Shown here one piece after another: positions 1 through 10,493 of a DNA stretch of 64,000 bases. Source of the stretch: Lysobacteraceae bacterium NML93-0793 (GTDB taxonomy: Bacteria; Pseudomonadota; Gammaproteobacteria; Xanthomonadales; Xanthomonadaceae); NCBI GenBank assembly GCA_002324875.1, contig NTJG01000011.1, forward strand, positions 50,312 to 114,311, in the 5' to 3' direction. How positions within the stretch are numbered: position 1 is the stretch's first letter; each line of letters opens with the position of its first letter. The notes under the pieces are model-generated. The model saw nothing but the letters and a program-made list of their open reading frames with translations, ran no database searches and was not told the origin of the DNA. A program made the position numbers and the translations under genes.

Positions 1-107
1 TCGACAACTGCTGCAGCTTCGCGCGCGCGTTCAAGAGCCATCACGGCATGTCGGCCAGCCGCTACCGCGCCGCGCGCACGGCCAAGGCGTCAGCGACCGC
101 CGTCTGA
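1..107 (+). CDS. AraC-family transcriptional regulator, C-terminal fragment
   Basis: Only the last 34 codons are in the window; the gene begins to the left of it. The visible peptide contains SFARAFKSHHGMSASRYR, which matches the second helix-turn-helix of AraC/XylS regulators, whose usual pattern is FSRAFKRxFGxSPxxYR. It is followed by a short basic, alanine-rich tail and a TGA stop. The fragment therefore is the DNA-binding end of an AraC-type activator. Its effector domain and target genes cannot be seen. The TonB-dependent receptor downstream is on the same strand but is separated by a terminator, so control of that gene is possible but not shown. Confidence 0.75.
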   Translation, partial: DNCCSFARAFKSHHGMSASRYRAARTAKASATAV

Positions 108-131
108 CACTTGCATAGCACGCACCTGTTG

Positions 132-168
132 CGCCCCGGTGACGGACGCCCTGTCACCGGGGCGTTTT
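132..168 (+). terminator. Rho-independent terminator after the AraC gene
   Basis: A perfect 12-bp stem (cgccccggtgac at 132-143 pairing with gtcaccggggcg at 153-164) is followed by TTTT. It lies 24 bases after the stop codon of the upstream regulator and before the receptor gene. Confidence 0.85.
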
Positions 169-297
169 CATGTGGGGCGCCAGATTCGGCAAACACACCG
201 GGCGGTGACGGCAAGGCATGAACAGAGGCTGGCCCCGTACCGTGCTGGAGGCGTTTTTAACGCGTCAGTAACGCAACACACACTCTGGAGAGAGAAC

Positions 298-3132
298 TTG
301 AAGAATCTTCGCGCTCCCGCACTGCGCAAGGGCCTGCTGCCCCTCGCGGTGCTGACGGCCCTCGTGCCGGCGGCCGTGTCCGCCCAGGAACAGGCGACCG
401 CCACCGGTGCCACCAACCTCGATCGCATCCAGGTCACCGGCTCGCGCATCCGCGGCGTCGAGATCGAAAACTCGCAGCCGATTCTGACTGTTTCGCGCGA
501 GGACATTTCGCGTTCGGGTCAGGCCACCGTGGCTGACCTGCTGCAGAACATCTCTTCGGCCGGTTCCCCGGCCATCTCGCGCGCGGACGCCCTGGCGTCG
601 GGCGAGAACGTCGGTGGTTACTACATCGACATCCGTAACCTCGGCGCGAACCGCACCCTGGTGCTGATCAACGGCGTCCGCCTCGGCGCGACCACCGGCG
701 GCTTCCAGGATCTGAGCCAGATCCCGGTCTCGGCGATCGAGCGCATCGACATCCTGAAGGACGGCGCGTCCGCGCTGTACGGCTCCGACGCGATCGCCGC
801 GGTGGTCAACGTCATCACCCGCTCGCGCTTCGACGGCGCCGAAGCTTCGGTGCAGTACGGCCAGTTCAGCCAGGGCGACGGCGGCGAGACCATCTACTCC
901 GGCACCTTCGGTACCAGCAACGAGCGCGGCGGTATCACGATCTCGGCCGAGTTCATGGAAGCCGATCCGATCCTCGCCGGCGATCGCTTCTTCAGCGCCT
1001 TCGGCAACGCTGGTCCGGACTATCCGGGCTCGGGCTTCAGCCCGGTGAGCCAGAACGGCTCGTGGTTCGACGAGGCGACCGAGACTTGGCTCACGCTGCG
1101 TCCGGGCGGCAATCCGGCCAACCGCGCCGATTACGTGCCGCACACCGCGGCGTTCAACGCCAACGCCAACCAGCAGATGTTCGTGCAGACGGGTCTCGAG
1201 CGTAAGTCGGTGTTCTCCAACATCAACTACGATCTGACCGATCGCGTCACCTTCAACGCCGACATCCTCTACAACAAGCGCTCGACCGATCAGCAGATCG
1301 CTGGCTATCCCTACCAGTCGGTCGCGTTCGACACCCCGCTTTCGGGTGACAGCGTGTTCAACCCGGTCGGCGAAGACATCGAGTTCCGTCGCCGCCTGTG
1401 GGAAGTGCCGCGCACTACGCGCAGCGAGCTGACCACGTTCCGTGTCGTCGCAGGCCTGAGCGGCTACTTCGACGTGAACGAGCGTCCGTGGGACTGGAAC
1501 GTCACCTACGCCAACAACCGCAATGAAGTCACCAAGAGCGGTTATGGCGATGCCAGCCTCCTGGCCACCGCGCCGGCCCTCGGCCCGTCGTTCATCGATG
1601 CCAGCGGCGTCGCGCGTTGCGGCACTGTCGACAACGTGATCGCCGGCTGCACGCCGTGGAATCCGCTGCTGCCGTTCGGCGTCGCAGGCCCCGGTTCGCT
1701 GGCGAATGCGGACGTCCAGAACTTCCTGTTCCCGACCTACACCGACACCGGCGAGACCAGCTCCAAGATCTACTCGGCCAACCTGAGTGGCGGTCTGTTC
1801 GAACTGCCGGCCGGTGATTTCGGCTTCGCGTTCGGTCTGGAGCGTCGCGAAGAGACCGGCCGCTTCGTGCCGGACGCGTTCAACCAGAGTGGCAACTCGA
1901 CCGGCCTGCCGGCGACGACCACCCAGGGTGAGTACGAGGTCAACGAGGCCTACCTCGAGTTCAACATTCCGGTGCTCGCGGACCTGCCGTTCGCCCAGGA
2001 ACTGACCGTCAACCTGGCGTCGCGTTATTCCGACTACAGCAACTTCGGCGACACGACGAACTCCAAGGCGAGCTTCATCTGGCGTCCGATCGAGTCGGTG
2101 GCTGTTCGTGCAACCTGGGCGCAGGGCTTCCGCGCACCGTCGATCGACAACCTGTTCGGCGGCGTCGGTGGCAGCTTCGAAAGCTACACCGATCCGTGCT
2201 CGGTCGGCGTGCCCGGCAGCGTCGCGGGCAATGCGGCCTGTACGGCAGCGGGCGTGGCGCCTGATTACGTCCAGCTGGGTCAGGGCTTGGTGCCTTGCAC
2301 CTCGTGGCCGTGCCAGACGCCGGACCAGTTCCTGTCGGGTTCCAACCCGGATATGGGCCCGGAATCCTCGATCAGCCGGACGGCGGGTATCGTCTGGAGC
2401 CCTGGCTTCGCCGACGGCCTGACCCTGAGCCTGGACTGGTACAACTACAAGCTGTCGAACTACATCATTTCCGACAGCGTCAACCGCATCCTGCGTGATT
2501 GCTACGTGCTGGGTGACGCGAGCCGCTGTGACGGCGTGACGCGTGCAGCGGACGGCCACATCTCGGGCATGTTCTTCGGTCTGACCAACCTGGGCCAGCT
2601 GGAAACGGAAGGCTGGGACTTCGGTGCGCGCTACCGCATGGCCGACACGGCATTCGGTCGTTTCACCTTCGACTGGCAGACCAGCTACCTCGCGCAGTAC
2701 GACACGCTGGGACAGAACTCTGCTGGCGACAACATCTTCGTCGGCGGCGCCGGTGACCCGGGTTACTTCCGCATCCGTTCGACCCTCGGCACCAACTGGG
2801 AGATCAACGAGGACTGGAACGCCACCTGGAACATGCGCTACTACTCCGGCATCAACGACGGCTGCGTCGCCAACCGTCCGTGCTCGGAACCGGATCGCTT
2901 CCAGAATGGTGAAACCGCTCCGCGCAACCGCCTGGGTTCGAACACGTTCCACAACCTGCAGGTGTCGTACAACGCACCGTGGGATGCGACGGTGTCGCTG
3001 GGCGTCGACAATGTGTTCGACCGCGAAGCTGCGATCATGTTCAACGGCGGCAACGTCAGCACGGGCTTCCCGTACTACCCCGAGTTCGACATCGGTCGCT
3101 TCATGTACATGCGTTACACCCAGCGCTTCTGA
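298..3132 (+). CDS. TonB-dependent outer-membrane receptor
   Basis: About 944 residues, starting at TTG 298. A GGAGAGAG ribosome site lies just upstream, and this start places a signal peptide (basic MKNLRAPALRKG, hydrophobic core, cleavage after VSA) at the N-terminus. The open frame extends further upstream but lacks these features. A TonB-box-like LDRIQVTGSRI follows. The plug domain has the LANLG-type signature IRNLGANRTLVLINGVR and IERIDILKDGASALYGSDA. The rest is a large 22-strand-type barrel with aromatic/glycine alternation ending in a terminal Phe (YTQRF). Such receptors import siderophores, vitamins or oligomeric nutrients using the proton motive force. The substrate is not deducible. 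The gene stands alone between two terminators, downstream of an AraC regulator. Confidence 0.93.
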   Translation: MKNLRAPALRKGLLPLAVLTALVPAAVSAQEQATATGATNLDRIQVTGSRIRGVEIENSQPILTVSREDISRSGQATVADLLQNISSAGSPAISRADALASGENVGGYYIDIRNLGANRTLVLINGVRLGATTGGFQDLSQIPVSAIERIDILKDGASALYGSDAIAAVVNVITRSRFDGAEASVQYGQFSQGDGGETIYSGTFGTSNERGGITISAEFMEADPILAGDRFFSAFGNAGPDYPGSGFSPVSQNGSWFDEATETWLTLRPGGNPANRADYVPHTAAFNANANQQMFVQTGLERKSVFSNINYDLTDRVTFNADILYNKRSTDQQIAGYPYQSVAFDTPLSGDSVFNPVGEDIEFRRRLWEVPRTTRSELTTFRVVAGLSGYFDVNERPWDWNVTYANNRNEVTKSGYGDASLLATAPALGPSFIDASGVARCGTVDNVIAGCTPWNPLLPFGVAGPGSLANADVQNFLFPTYTDTGETSSKIYSANLSGGLFELPAGDFGFAFGLERREETGRFVPDAFNQSGNSTGLPATTTQGEYEVNEAYLEFNIPVLADLPFAQELTVNLASRYSDYSNFGDTTNSKASFIWRPIESVAVRATWAQGFRAPSIDNLFGGVGGSFESYTDPCSVGVPGSVAGNAACTAAGVAPDYVQLGQGLVPCTSWPCQTPDQFLSGSNPDMGPESSISRTAGIVWSPGFADGLTLSLDWYNYKLSNYIISDSVNRILRDCYVLGDASRCDGVTRAADGHISGMFFGLTNLGQLETEGWDFGARYRMADTAFGRFTFDWQTSYLAQYDTLGQNSAGDNIFVGGAGDPGYFRIRSTLGTNWEINEDWNATWNMRYYSGINDGCVANRPCSEPDRFQNGETAPRNRLGSNTFHNLQVSYNAPWDATVSLGVDNVFDREAAIMFNGGNVSTGFPYYPEFDIGRFMYMRYTQRF

Positions 3133-3156
3133 TCGCACCGCGATCCTGAAACGCAG

Positions 3157-3187
3157 AAAGGCGGGCCCTCGGGCCCGCCTTTTTTTG
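3157..3187 (+). terminator. Rho-independent terminator of the TonB receptor gene
   Basis: A perfect inverted repeat aaaggcgggccc / gggcccgccttt with a tight loop, followed by a run of T, begins 25 bases after the receptor stop codon. Confidence 0.92.
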
Positions 3188-3189
3188 TT

Positions 3190-3493
3190 CCCGGAATCCC
3201 GCTCTCGGCGTGGGCCATCATGCGGTGGTGGACGCGTCAGTCAGCACTGCCTGGCGCGAGCGCTTCCATCAGACGCGAGGTGCGACCACGCGTGCGAGGG
3301 GACTGGCTTCGATCGTTGAATGCCGGCAGCAAGGGACGCATGGAAGCGTCGCGCAGTCGCTCGCGATGCGCGTTCGTCGACGTCACGCGGGTTCGCGTAC
3401 AGACAGGCGCAAGTCGCGTCGTAGCGCGGCAGGTCGTTGCTACGCAGTAGCCAGGCTGGGCGCGACGCGAAACGGCCGCGCGCGAGCGGCGCC
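3190..3493. other. Intergenic region with no recognisable gene
   Basis: About 300 bases between the receptor terminator and the stop of the convergent HDOD gene. Short open frames here have no ribosome site or recognisable protein features. No repeat or RNA structure was recognised. Confidence 0.5.
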
Positions 3494-4603
3494 TCAGGCG
3501 TGCTGGGGCTCGTTGATGCCCAACAGGCGCTCGGCATGGCCGCGCCAGCCGTCGAGCTTGTCGAGCATGCCGGTGCGCTGGAGATAGTCCTCGCGCACGG
3601 GTTCGCCGGCGGCGAGCGCGGTGGCGACGTGGACGGCGCCGGTGACCCAGAAGCTGCGCGTGCCGGCACGGGCGGGGTCGCGCTGGAAGGCGACGGCCTC
3701 GATGATCGGCATCGGCAGACCCCAGAGGCCGAGCAGGTAGGCGCCGGCTTCGGTGTGGCCGGGTGCGTCGGCAGGCTGGGTGTCGGGCGCTGCGCGTTCG
3801 TCACGGATACCCGGCAGCAGCAGGCCGATGTCGGCCAGCAATGCGGCGGTGGCGCCGAGTTCGGCGCTGGAGTCGGGCAGCATGCGTCGTGCGAGCTGCG
3901 AGGCCACGAGTGCGCGCTGCTGCATTGCCGGGCGGTCCAGATCGCTGCGCGCACTGTGGGCGAACACTTCGCTGGCCAGGACCAGATCGCGCATCGTCGC
4001 CATGCCCAGTCGGGTTACGGCCGAGCGCAGATCGGTGATGGTGCGGCCTGCGGAAAAATAGGCGGAATTGCACAGTTGCAGCACTTTCGCCGCGATCGCG
4101 GGGTCGCCGGCGATCAGCTGGGCGATGTCGTTGGCGCTGGTTTCTTCTTCGGCTTCGAGCGCGTGCGCCAGCGCGATGTAGGTCTGCGGCGGCGACGGCA
4201 GCTTCTCGATCTGGCCGATGCGCTCGCGCAGGGCCGGGTTGTCGAGCAGCTCGCGCAGTTCCTCGAGACTGCCGATGGCCTCGAGCAGCTGGGCCTCGCC
4301 GACCGGCAGCGGCAGGAAGCGGTGGGCGAGCGACAGCACGCGCGCCGGCGGTTGGCCACCGAACACGGCGATGCGCGAGGTTTCCGGACGCAGCGTGCGG
4401 ATCTGGCCGAGCAGGGTGGCGACCGGCATGTCCGGCAGCGCAGGGGCGACGACGACGACGTCCTGCGGGCTGTCGGCAATCAGCGCCGTGGCCGAGGTTC
4501 CGTCCGCGGCGCGCTGGACCTCCCAGCTGTCGTCCATGTCGGCCACGAGGCCGGTGAGATCGGATGGCAGGCTGTCTTCGCCGCCCACGAACAGAATACG
4601 CAC
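3494..4603 (-). CDS. HDOD-domain signalling protein with degenerate receiver domain
   Basis: 369 residues, starting at GTG 4603 behind an AGGGGG ribosome site. Residues 1-115 have a receiver-like alpha/beta pattern (VRILFVGGED, DVVVVAPALPDMP), but the phospho-acceptor Asp is Ala (A53) and the usual FLxKPV lysine is Leu (FLPLPVG). Phosphotransfer is therefore unlikely. Residues about 135-330 form an HDOD domain (IEKLPSPPQTYIAL, GDPAIAAKVLQLCNSAYF, ITDLRSAVTRLGMATMRDLVL). HDOD is a non-catalytic relative of HD phosphodiesterases and is often an output module in cyclic-nucleotide or chemotaxis-type signalling. The gene lies 122 bases beyond ppa on the same strand and has its own start signals. 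Partner and signal are unknown. Confidence 0.85.
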   Translation of the reverse strand: MRILFVGGEDSLPSDLTGLVADMDDSWEVQRAADGTSATALIADSPQDVVVVAPALPDMPVATLLGQIRTLRPETSRIAVFGGQPPARVLSLAHRFLPLPVGEAQLLEAIGSLEELRELLDNPALRERIGQIEKLPSPPQTYIALAHALEAEEETSANDIAQLIAGDPAIAAKVLQLCNSAYFSAGRTITDLRSAVTRLGMATMRDLVLASEVFAHSARSDLDRPAMQQRALVASQLARRMLPDSSAELGATAALLADIGLLLPGIRDERAAPDTQPADAPGHTEAGAYLLGLWGLPMPIIEAVAFQRDPARAGTRSFWVTGAVHVATALAAGEPVREDYLQRTGMLDKLDGWRGHAERLLGINEPQHA

Positions 4604-4725
4604 GGTGGAACCCCCTGATCGCCACGGCCCACCTCGGGTGGTGGCTGCAGCGATAGTAACAATCGCGCCGGCTGCGCACCGGCGCGATGTCGCGAACTGT
4701 GACGGGCGCTGCGCCCGCGCAGTGG

Positions 4726-5271
4726 TTACTGCGCCTGGTAGGCGGCGATCGCGTCGGTGAGCAGCGCCTTGGCTTCGGCCGCATCGCCCCAGCCGCTGAT
4801 CTTCACCCACTTGCCCTTCTCGAGATCCTTGTAGTGCTCGAAGAAGTGGCCGATGCGCTCGAGCCAGTGGCCGGAGACCTTGTCCAGGTCGTCGACGTGG
4901 GCGTAGCCACCGAACACCTTCTCCACCGGCACGGCCAGGATCTTCTCGTCGCTGCCGGCCTCGTCGGTCATCTTCAGCACGCCGACCGGACGGCAGCGGA
5001 TCACCGAACCCGGAATCAGCGGCAGCGGCAGCACCACCAGCACGTCGGCCGGGTCGCCGTCGCCGCAGACGGTGTTGGGCACGTAGCCGTAATTGCACGG
5101 ATAGCGCATCGGCGTGGACAGGATGCGGTCGACGAAGATCGCGCCGCTTTCCTTGTCGACCTCGTACTTGACGGGCTCGGCGTCCTTCGGGATCTCGATG
5201 ATGACGTTGATTTCGTCCGGCGGGTTCTTGCCGGTGGGGACGGAGTCGAGGCCCATGCTGCTGCGATCCAT
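4726..5271 (-). CDS. ppa: Inorganic pyrophosphatase (soluble, family I)
   Basis: Cytoplasmic Mg2+-dependent enzyme that hydrolyses pyrophosphate to two phosphates and so pulls biosynthetic reactions forward. 181 residues, the normal family I length. Diagnostic stretches are IEIPKDAEPVKYEVDK, RILSTPMRYPCNYGYVPNT and the active-site signature DGDPADVLVV with three metal-binding aspartates. An alternative start five codons in (MGLDSVPTG, 5256) matches the N-terminus I recall for Xanthomonas homologues; neither start has a strong ribosome site. A membrane proton-pumping pyrophosphatase lies 3 kb to the right, so the cell has both kinds. Confidence 0.96.
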   Translation of the reverse strand: MDRSSMGLDSVPTGKNPPDEINVIIEIPKDAEPVKYEVDKESGAIFVDRILSTPMRYPCNYGYVPNTVCGDGDPADVLVVLPLPLIPGSVIRCRPVGVLKMTDEAGSDEKILAVPVEKVFGGYAHVDDLDKVSGHWLERIGHFFEHYKDLEKGKWVKISGWGDAAEAKALLTDAIAAYQAQ

Positions 5272-5441
5272 TGACGTAAAAGGGGCGTCATTCTAAGGCC
5301 AACGATGTTGCGGCGCAGCGGCCGACTGTTTCGCTTGCAACGATGCGGGCGCCGCTCGACCAAGGGCACGCCCCAGTGTGACGCCGCCATACGCCAGCGT
5401 ACATATGGACCTCCGATCCGCTCGCCGCAGGTGCAGCCGCC

Positions 5442-6989
5442 ATGACCTCGTTCGATCCGCAGTCCGCCTCCCAGACCCGCGCCGGCGTGTGGGAGCCGTC
5501 GCTCGACCAGCATGCCCGTCTCGATGCGGACATGATCGGGCAGACCCCCTGGGACCCGGCCGCCGGGCGCACGGGTGCCGGGCAGGGGACGGACGCGGCG
5601 GCCACCCGGATCGACGGCGAGGCCACGAACGAAGGCGGGCGCACCCGCTCGCAGACCACCGACGGCAAGCCGGTGCTGATCGATCCACTGCACCAGTCGG
5701 CCGAGGTCACGATCACCCGCGAGCGCACCGCGGTCGAGCAGGGCGGTCAGCTCTATGCGGTCTCCGACCAGCTGGTGATCGCCACCGGCAACGGCAACGA
5801 CAGCGTCCGGGTAACCCCCGGCAGCAACGGCGCGCTCGCCCTCGACGTCAATGGCGAGCGCTACGCGCTGGATCTGGCCGCAGGCCAGGAGATCACCATC
5901 CGTGGCGGCGACGGCGACGACACCATCGAGGTGGCCGAAGGCGTGACGGTGAACTTCGTCATCGAAAGCGGCGACGGCGACAACACCATCACCGCACTCG
6001 GCGCGGGCGACGACCGCATCACCGGCGGTGCAGGCCGCGACACGATCACCGTCGGCGCCGGCAACAACTACGTCGATGGCGGCGCCGGCGACGACACCAT
6101 CCAGGTGGATGGCGCGGGTCGCAATGTGCTCTACGGCGGCGACGGCGCGGACCGCATCACCGCAGGCCGGGGCCTCGACTACGTCGACGGCGGTGCGGGC
6201 GACGACCGCATCGAAGGTGTGGCCGGCAACAACGTGCTGATCGGTGGCACCGGCACCAACACCATCCTCACCGGCACCGGCAACACACGCGTGTACGCCG
6301 GCGACGACAGCACCGTGATCAACGAGGGCGGCGAGGCGGTGGTCTACGCCAGCGAGGCGATCGGCGATCGCATCAGTGCCGAGAACGGGGGCCAGACCAC
6401 CGTGGTCAACGTGGTCATCGATCCCGCGCTCGGCCGCAGCCTCCGCATCGAGGGCACGGACGCGTTCGTGAGCCGTGTGCAGGCCGACATCGACATGCTG
6501 CGCGCCTCGCCCAATGGCCAGCAGATGCTGGCCGAGTTCGACCAGGCCGCCGCCAGCGGGCATGTCGTCACCATCCGCGAACTGCAGAACGAGCAGAACG
6601 GCTACGCCAGCATGGTGCCCGGCTACATCCGGAACGGGCAGGCCGGCCCGGCGAGCGACGTGACGATCTCCTACAACCCGCAGTTCTTCCTCGAGGACCT
6701 GCCGGCGCCGTCGGTGATCCTGTATCACGAGATGTCGCACGCCTTCAACGGCGTCACCGGCACCTTCATGCCGGGTGCGTTCACCGGCACCTCGACGCCC
6801 GACGACGCACGCGACGCGGCCGCCGGCGTGCCCAATCTCGAGCGTCAGGCCGTCGGTTTGCCCAGCAGCCACCCCGAATACGACTATGGCAACGGGCGGG
6901 TCACCAGTTCCAATCCCCAGGCCTTGACCGAGAACGGCATGCGCGGCGAGATGGGGCTGGACCTGCGCCCGAGCTACGCGCTGCCCTGA
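5442..6989 (+). CDS. RTX-like repeat protein with C-terminal M91-type zinc metalloprotease domain
   Basis: 515 residues with no signal peptide. Residues 1-110 are polar and low in structure. Residues about 153-290 are glycine/aspartate-rich repeats (GGDGDDTI, GGAGRDTI, GGAGDDTI, GGAGDDRI) like the calcium-binding nonapeptide repeats of RTX exoproteins, though with irregular spacing. The C-terminus has a zinc motif YHEMSHAF (H429, E430, H433) followed by GVPNLERQAVGLP and ALTENGMRGEMGL. That arrangement resembles family M91, which includes the NleD/XopG/HopH type III effector proteases. A secreted protease or effector is the likely role, leaving by a signal-independent route. The start at ATG 5442 has no clear ribosome site. 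Function is inferred from motifs only. Confidence 0.75.
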   Translation: MTSFDPQSASQTRAGVWEPSLDQHARLDADMIGQTPWDPAAGRTGAGQGTDAAATRIDGEATNEGGRTRSQTTDGKPVLIDPLHQSAEVTITRERTAVEQGGQLYAVSDQLVIATGNGNDSVRVTPGSNGALALDVNGERYALDLAAGQEITIRGGDGDDTIEVAEGVTVNFVIESGDGDNTITALGAGDDRITGGAGRDTITVGAGNNYVDGGAGDDTIQVDGAGRNVLYGGDGADRITAGRGLDYVDGGAGDDRIEGVAGNNVLIGGTGTNTILTGTGNTRVYAGDDSTVINEGGEAVVYASEAIGDRISAENGGQTTVVNVVIDPALGRSLRIEGTDAFVSRVQADIDMLRASPNGQQMLAEFDQAAASGHVVTIRELQNEQNGYASMVPGYIRNGQAGPASDVTISYNPQFFLEDLPAPSVILYHEMSHAFNGVTGTFMPGAFTGTSTPDDARDAAAGVPNLERQAVGLPSSHPEYDYGNGRVTSSNPQALTENGMRGEMGLDLRPSYALP

Positions 6990-7087
6990 TCCATCGGCCG
7001 ATGCGCGGTGTCCGGCATGACGCGGCGTGAACACGTCGCGGACCGCGCACCGCTACTCTCGTTCCCGTCGTCATCGAAGGTCCACGC

Positions 7088-7756
7088 ATGACACCGGTTC
7101 GCACTTCAGGTTCAAAGCACCCGGGACTCGCCGCTGCGGCGGCGCTGCTGTTCGCGCTCGTGCAAACAAGCGCCTGTGCGCAGACTTCTCCCCACCGGGT
7201 CCTGGCCGCCAACGAGACTTCCCCCATGTCGTCGAACTCCACGCGCGTCGAATCGGACGGCCTCGTTCTGGATGTGCGCTTCGAAGCGCGTGCCGGTGCA
7301 CCGCTGCGTGTGCACTACCGTGTGCAGAACACCGGTCGCGAACCAGTGGCCGTATTCGACCGTGGTGACCGTCATGCGGTGCTGACGAAGCGGCAGGCGA
7401 CGGGCGATGTCGGTCAGCCCGGGACGCGCGACGAGGGCAATGGCGACGTCACGCTGTCGCATGTCGCCCGGCCGTTGCCGGATCCGTCGCCCACGCTGCC
7501 GCCGGTGCCGCTGGCAGCGAAGCTACCGGCCGGCGACATGCTCGAAGGCACGTTCACCGCGTCGCCGATGACGCTCGATACGCCCAAGCGTCTGCGCTGG
7601 TGTCTGGGCGTCTCCGCATTCGAGCCCGCGCACTTCAGCAGTCCCGAACAGGTGGACGGTGTCGAGATCTGGCTTGCGAGCTTCGACGAAGCGTCGCGAC
7701 AGACGACCATCTGTACGCCGTGGTTCGATATCGCCAGCAGCGCATTCGAAACCTAG
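7088..7756 (+). CDS. Secreted or lipoprotein-like hypothetical protein
   Basis: 222 residues. A signal peptide is visible (hydrophobic LAAAAALLFALVQ followed by TSACAQ), with a cysteine at about residue 30. The lipobox is imperfect (TSAC), so it could be either a lipoprotein or a cleaved periplasmic protein. The mature part has a beta-rich look (LVLDVRFEARAGAPLRVHYRVQNTGREPVAVFDRG), reminiscent of immunoglobulin-like accessory proteins, and three cysteines. I do not recognise the family. It is monocistronic between the M91 protein and a dispersed repeat. Confidence 0.6.
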   Translation: MTPVRTSGSKHPGLAAAAALLFALVQTSACAQTSPHRVLAANETSPMSSNSTRVESDGLVLDVRFEARAGAPLRVHYRVQNTGREPVAVFDRGDRHAVLTKRQATGDVGQPGTRDEGNGDVTLSHVARPLPDPSPTLPPVPLAAKLPAGDMLEGTFTASPMTLDTPKRLRWCLGVSAFEPAHFSSPEQVDGVEIWLASFDEASRQTTICTPWFDIASSAFET

Positions 7757-7905
7757 ACGCGCGCCGGCGCGGGTCAGCTCGTTCCAGGTCGAAGATTGGC
7801 TTCGACATTGAAGTGAAAATGTCACCCCTGCCATTCAATACGAGTGCCTGTTCGATTTTCCCGAGCGGCAATCAATCTCGATTTGAGGCAGCGGAATTCT
7901 TTGCT

Positions 7906-7990
7906 CGTCATTCCCGCGAACGCGGGAATCCAGCGACTTCGCGCTTCAGGATGCCCAAGGCGCTGGATCCCCGCGTTCGCGGGGATGACG
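7906..7990. repeat. Dispersed hairpin repeat (30-bp imperfect inverted repeat)
   Basis: Left arm cgtcattcccgcgaacgcgg... (7906-7935) and right arm ...ccgcgttcgcggggatgacg (7961-7990) are near-perfect inverted copies. Each arm is also internally self-complementary. Related copies lie near 24771 and 26797. Such elements are widespread REP/MITE-like repeats in proteobacterial genomes and usually sit between genes, as here. Confidence 0.8.
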
Positions 7991-8186
7991 TCGTTGTTGA
8001 TCGGCTTCCAAGGTCAAGAGTCGGCAGAGACGAAAGCGCCGACGGGGTCCGACTCCAGTCAGCGCGGTGCCAGGGGTAGCAGAGCCACGGTGTCGTCGAT
8101 CCGGATCCGCACCAGCGAAGCGCGCTCACCTCGTTCCCCTCTCTCGGACGGAGGAGGGCCGAGGGTGCCGAGCGGTTCCGACTTCA

Positions 8187-10238
<2,052 letters not shown>

Positions 10239-10493
10239 GGAACCCCTCCCAGAGTCGGTATGCCAAGACTGAACAGCGGTGATGCGCGCCGACTATCGCA
10301 CAGGGTGTGCCGGCAGGCGTGCTGCGATGCGGGGCGAGCGAACCGGGGTCACGAGCGCCGCGGTGGCCGTGATCGCCGGGCCTGCGGTACTGAATGCGCA
10401 GCGCGGGCCGTGAGACTGAACCTGCCCGGCCCATACGGGCTCGCAGGGATGGCAAAGCCCCGGGGCCGGACGCATCATTGAAGCGTTCACTCC

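Noticed and set aside
265..3138. Very long open frame on the minus strand opposite the TonB receptor
   Set aside because: It is low-complexity Arg/Ala/Val-rich translation typical of the antisense of high-GC genes, and the plus-strand receptor is unmistakable. The same applies to long antisense frames opposite hppA, the symporter, the porin, the MutS-like gene, the DUF4129/DUF4350 genes and the BCCT gene.
3210..3587. Short plus-strand open frames after the receptor terminator
   Set aside because: Arg/Ala-rich translation without ribosome site, partly antisense to the HDOD gene.
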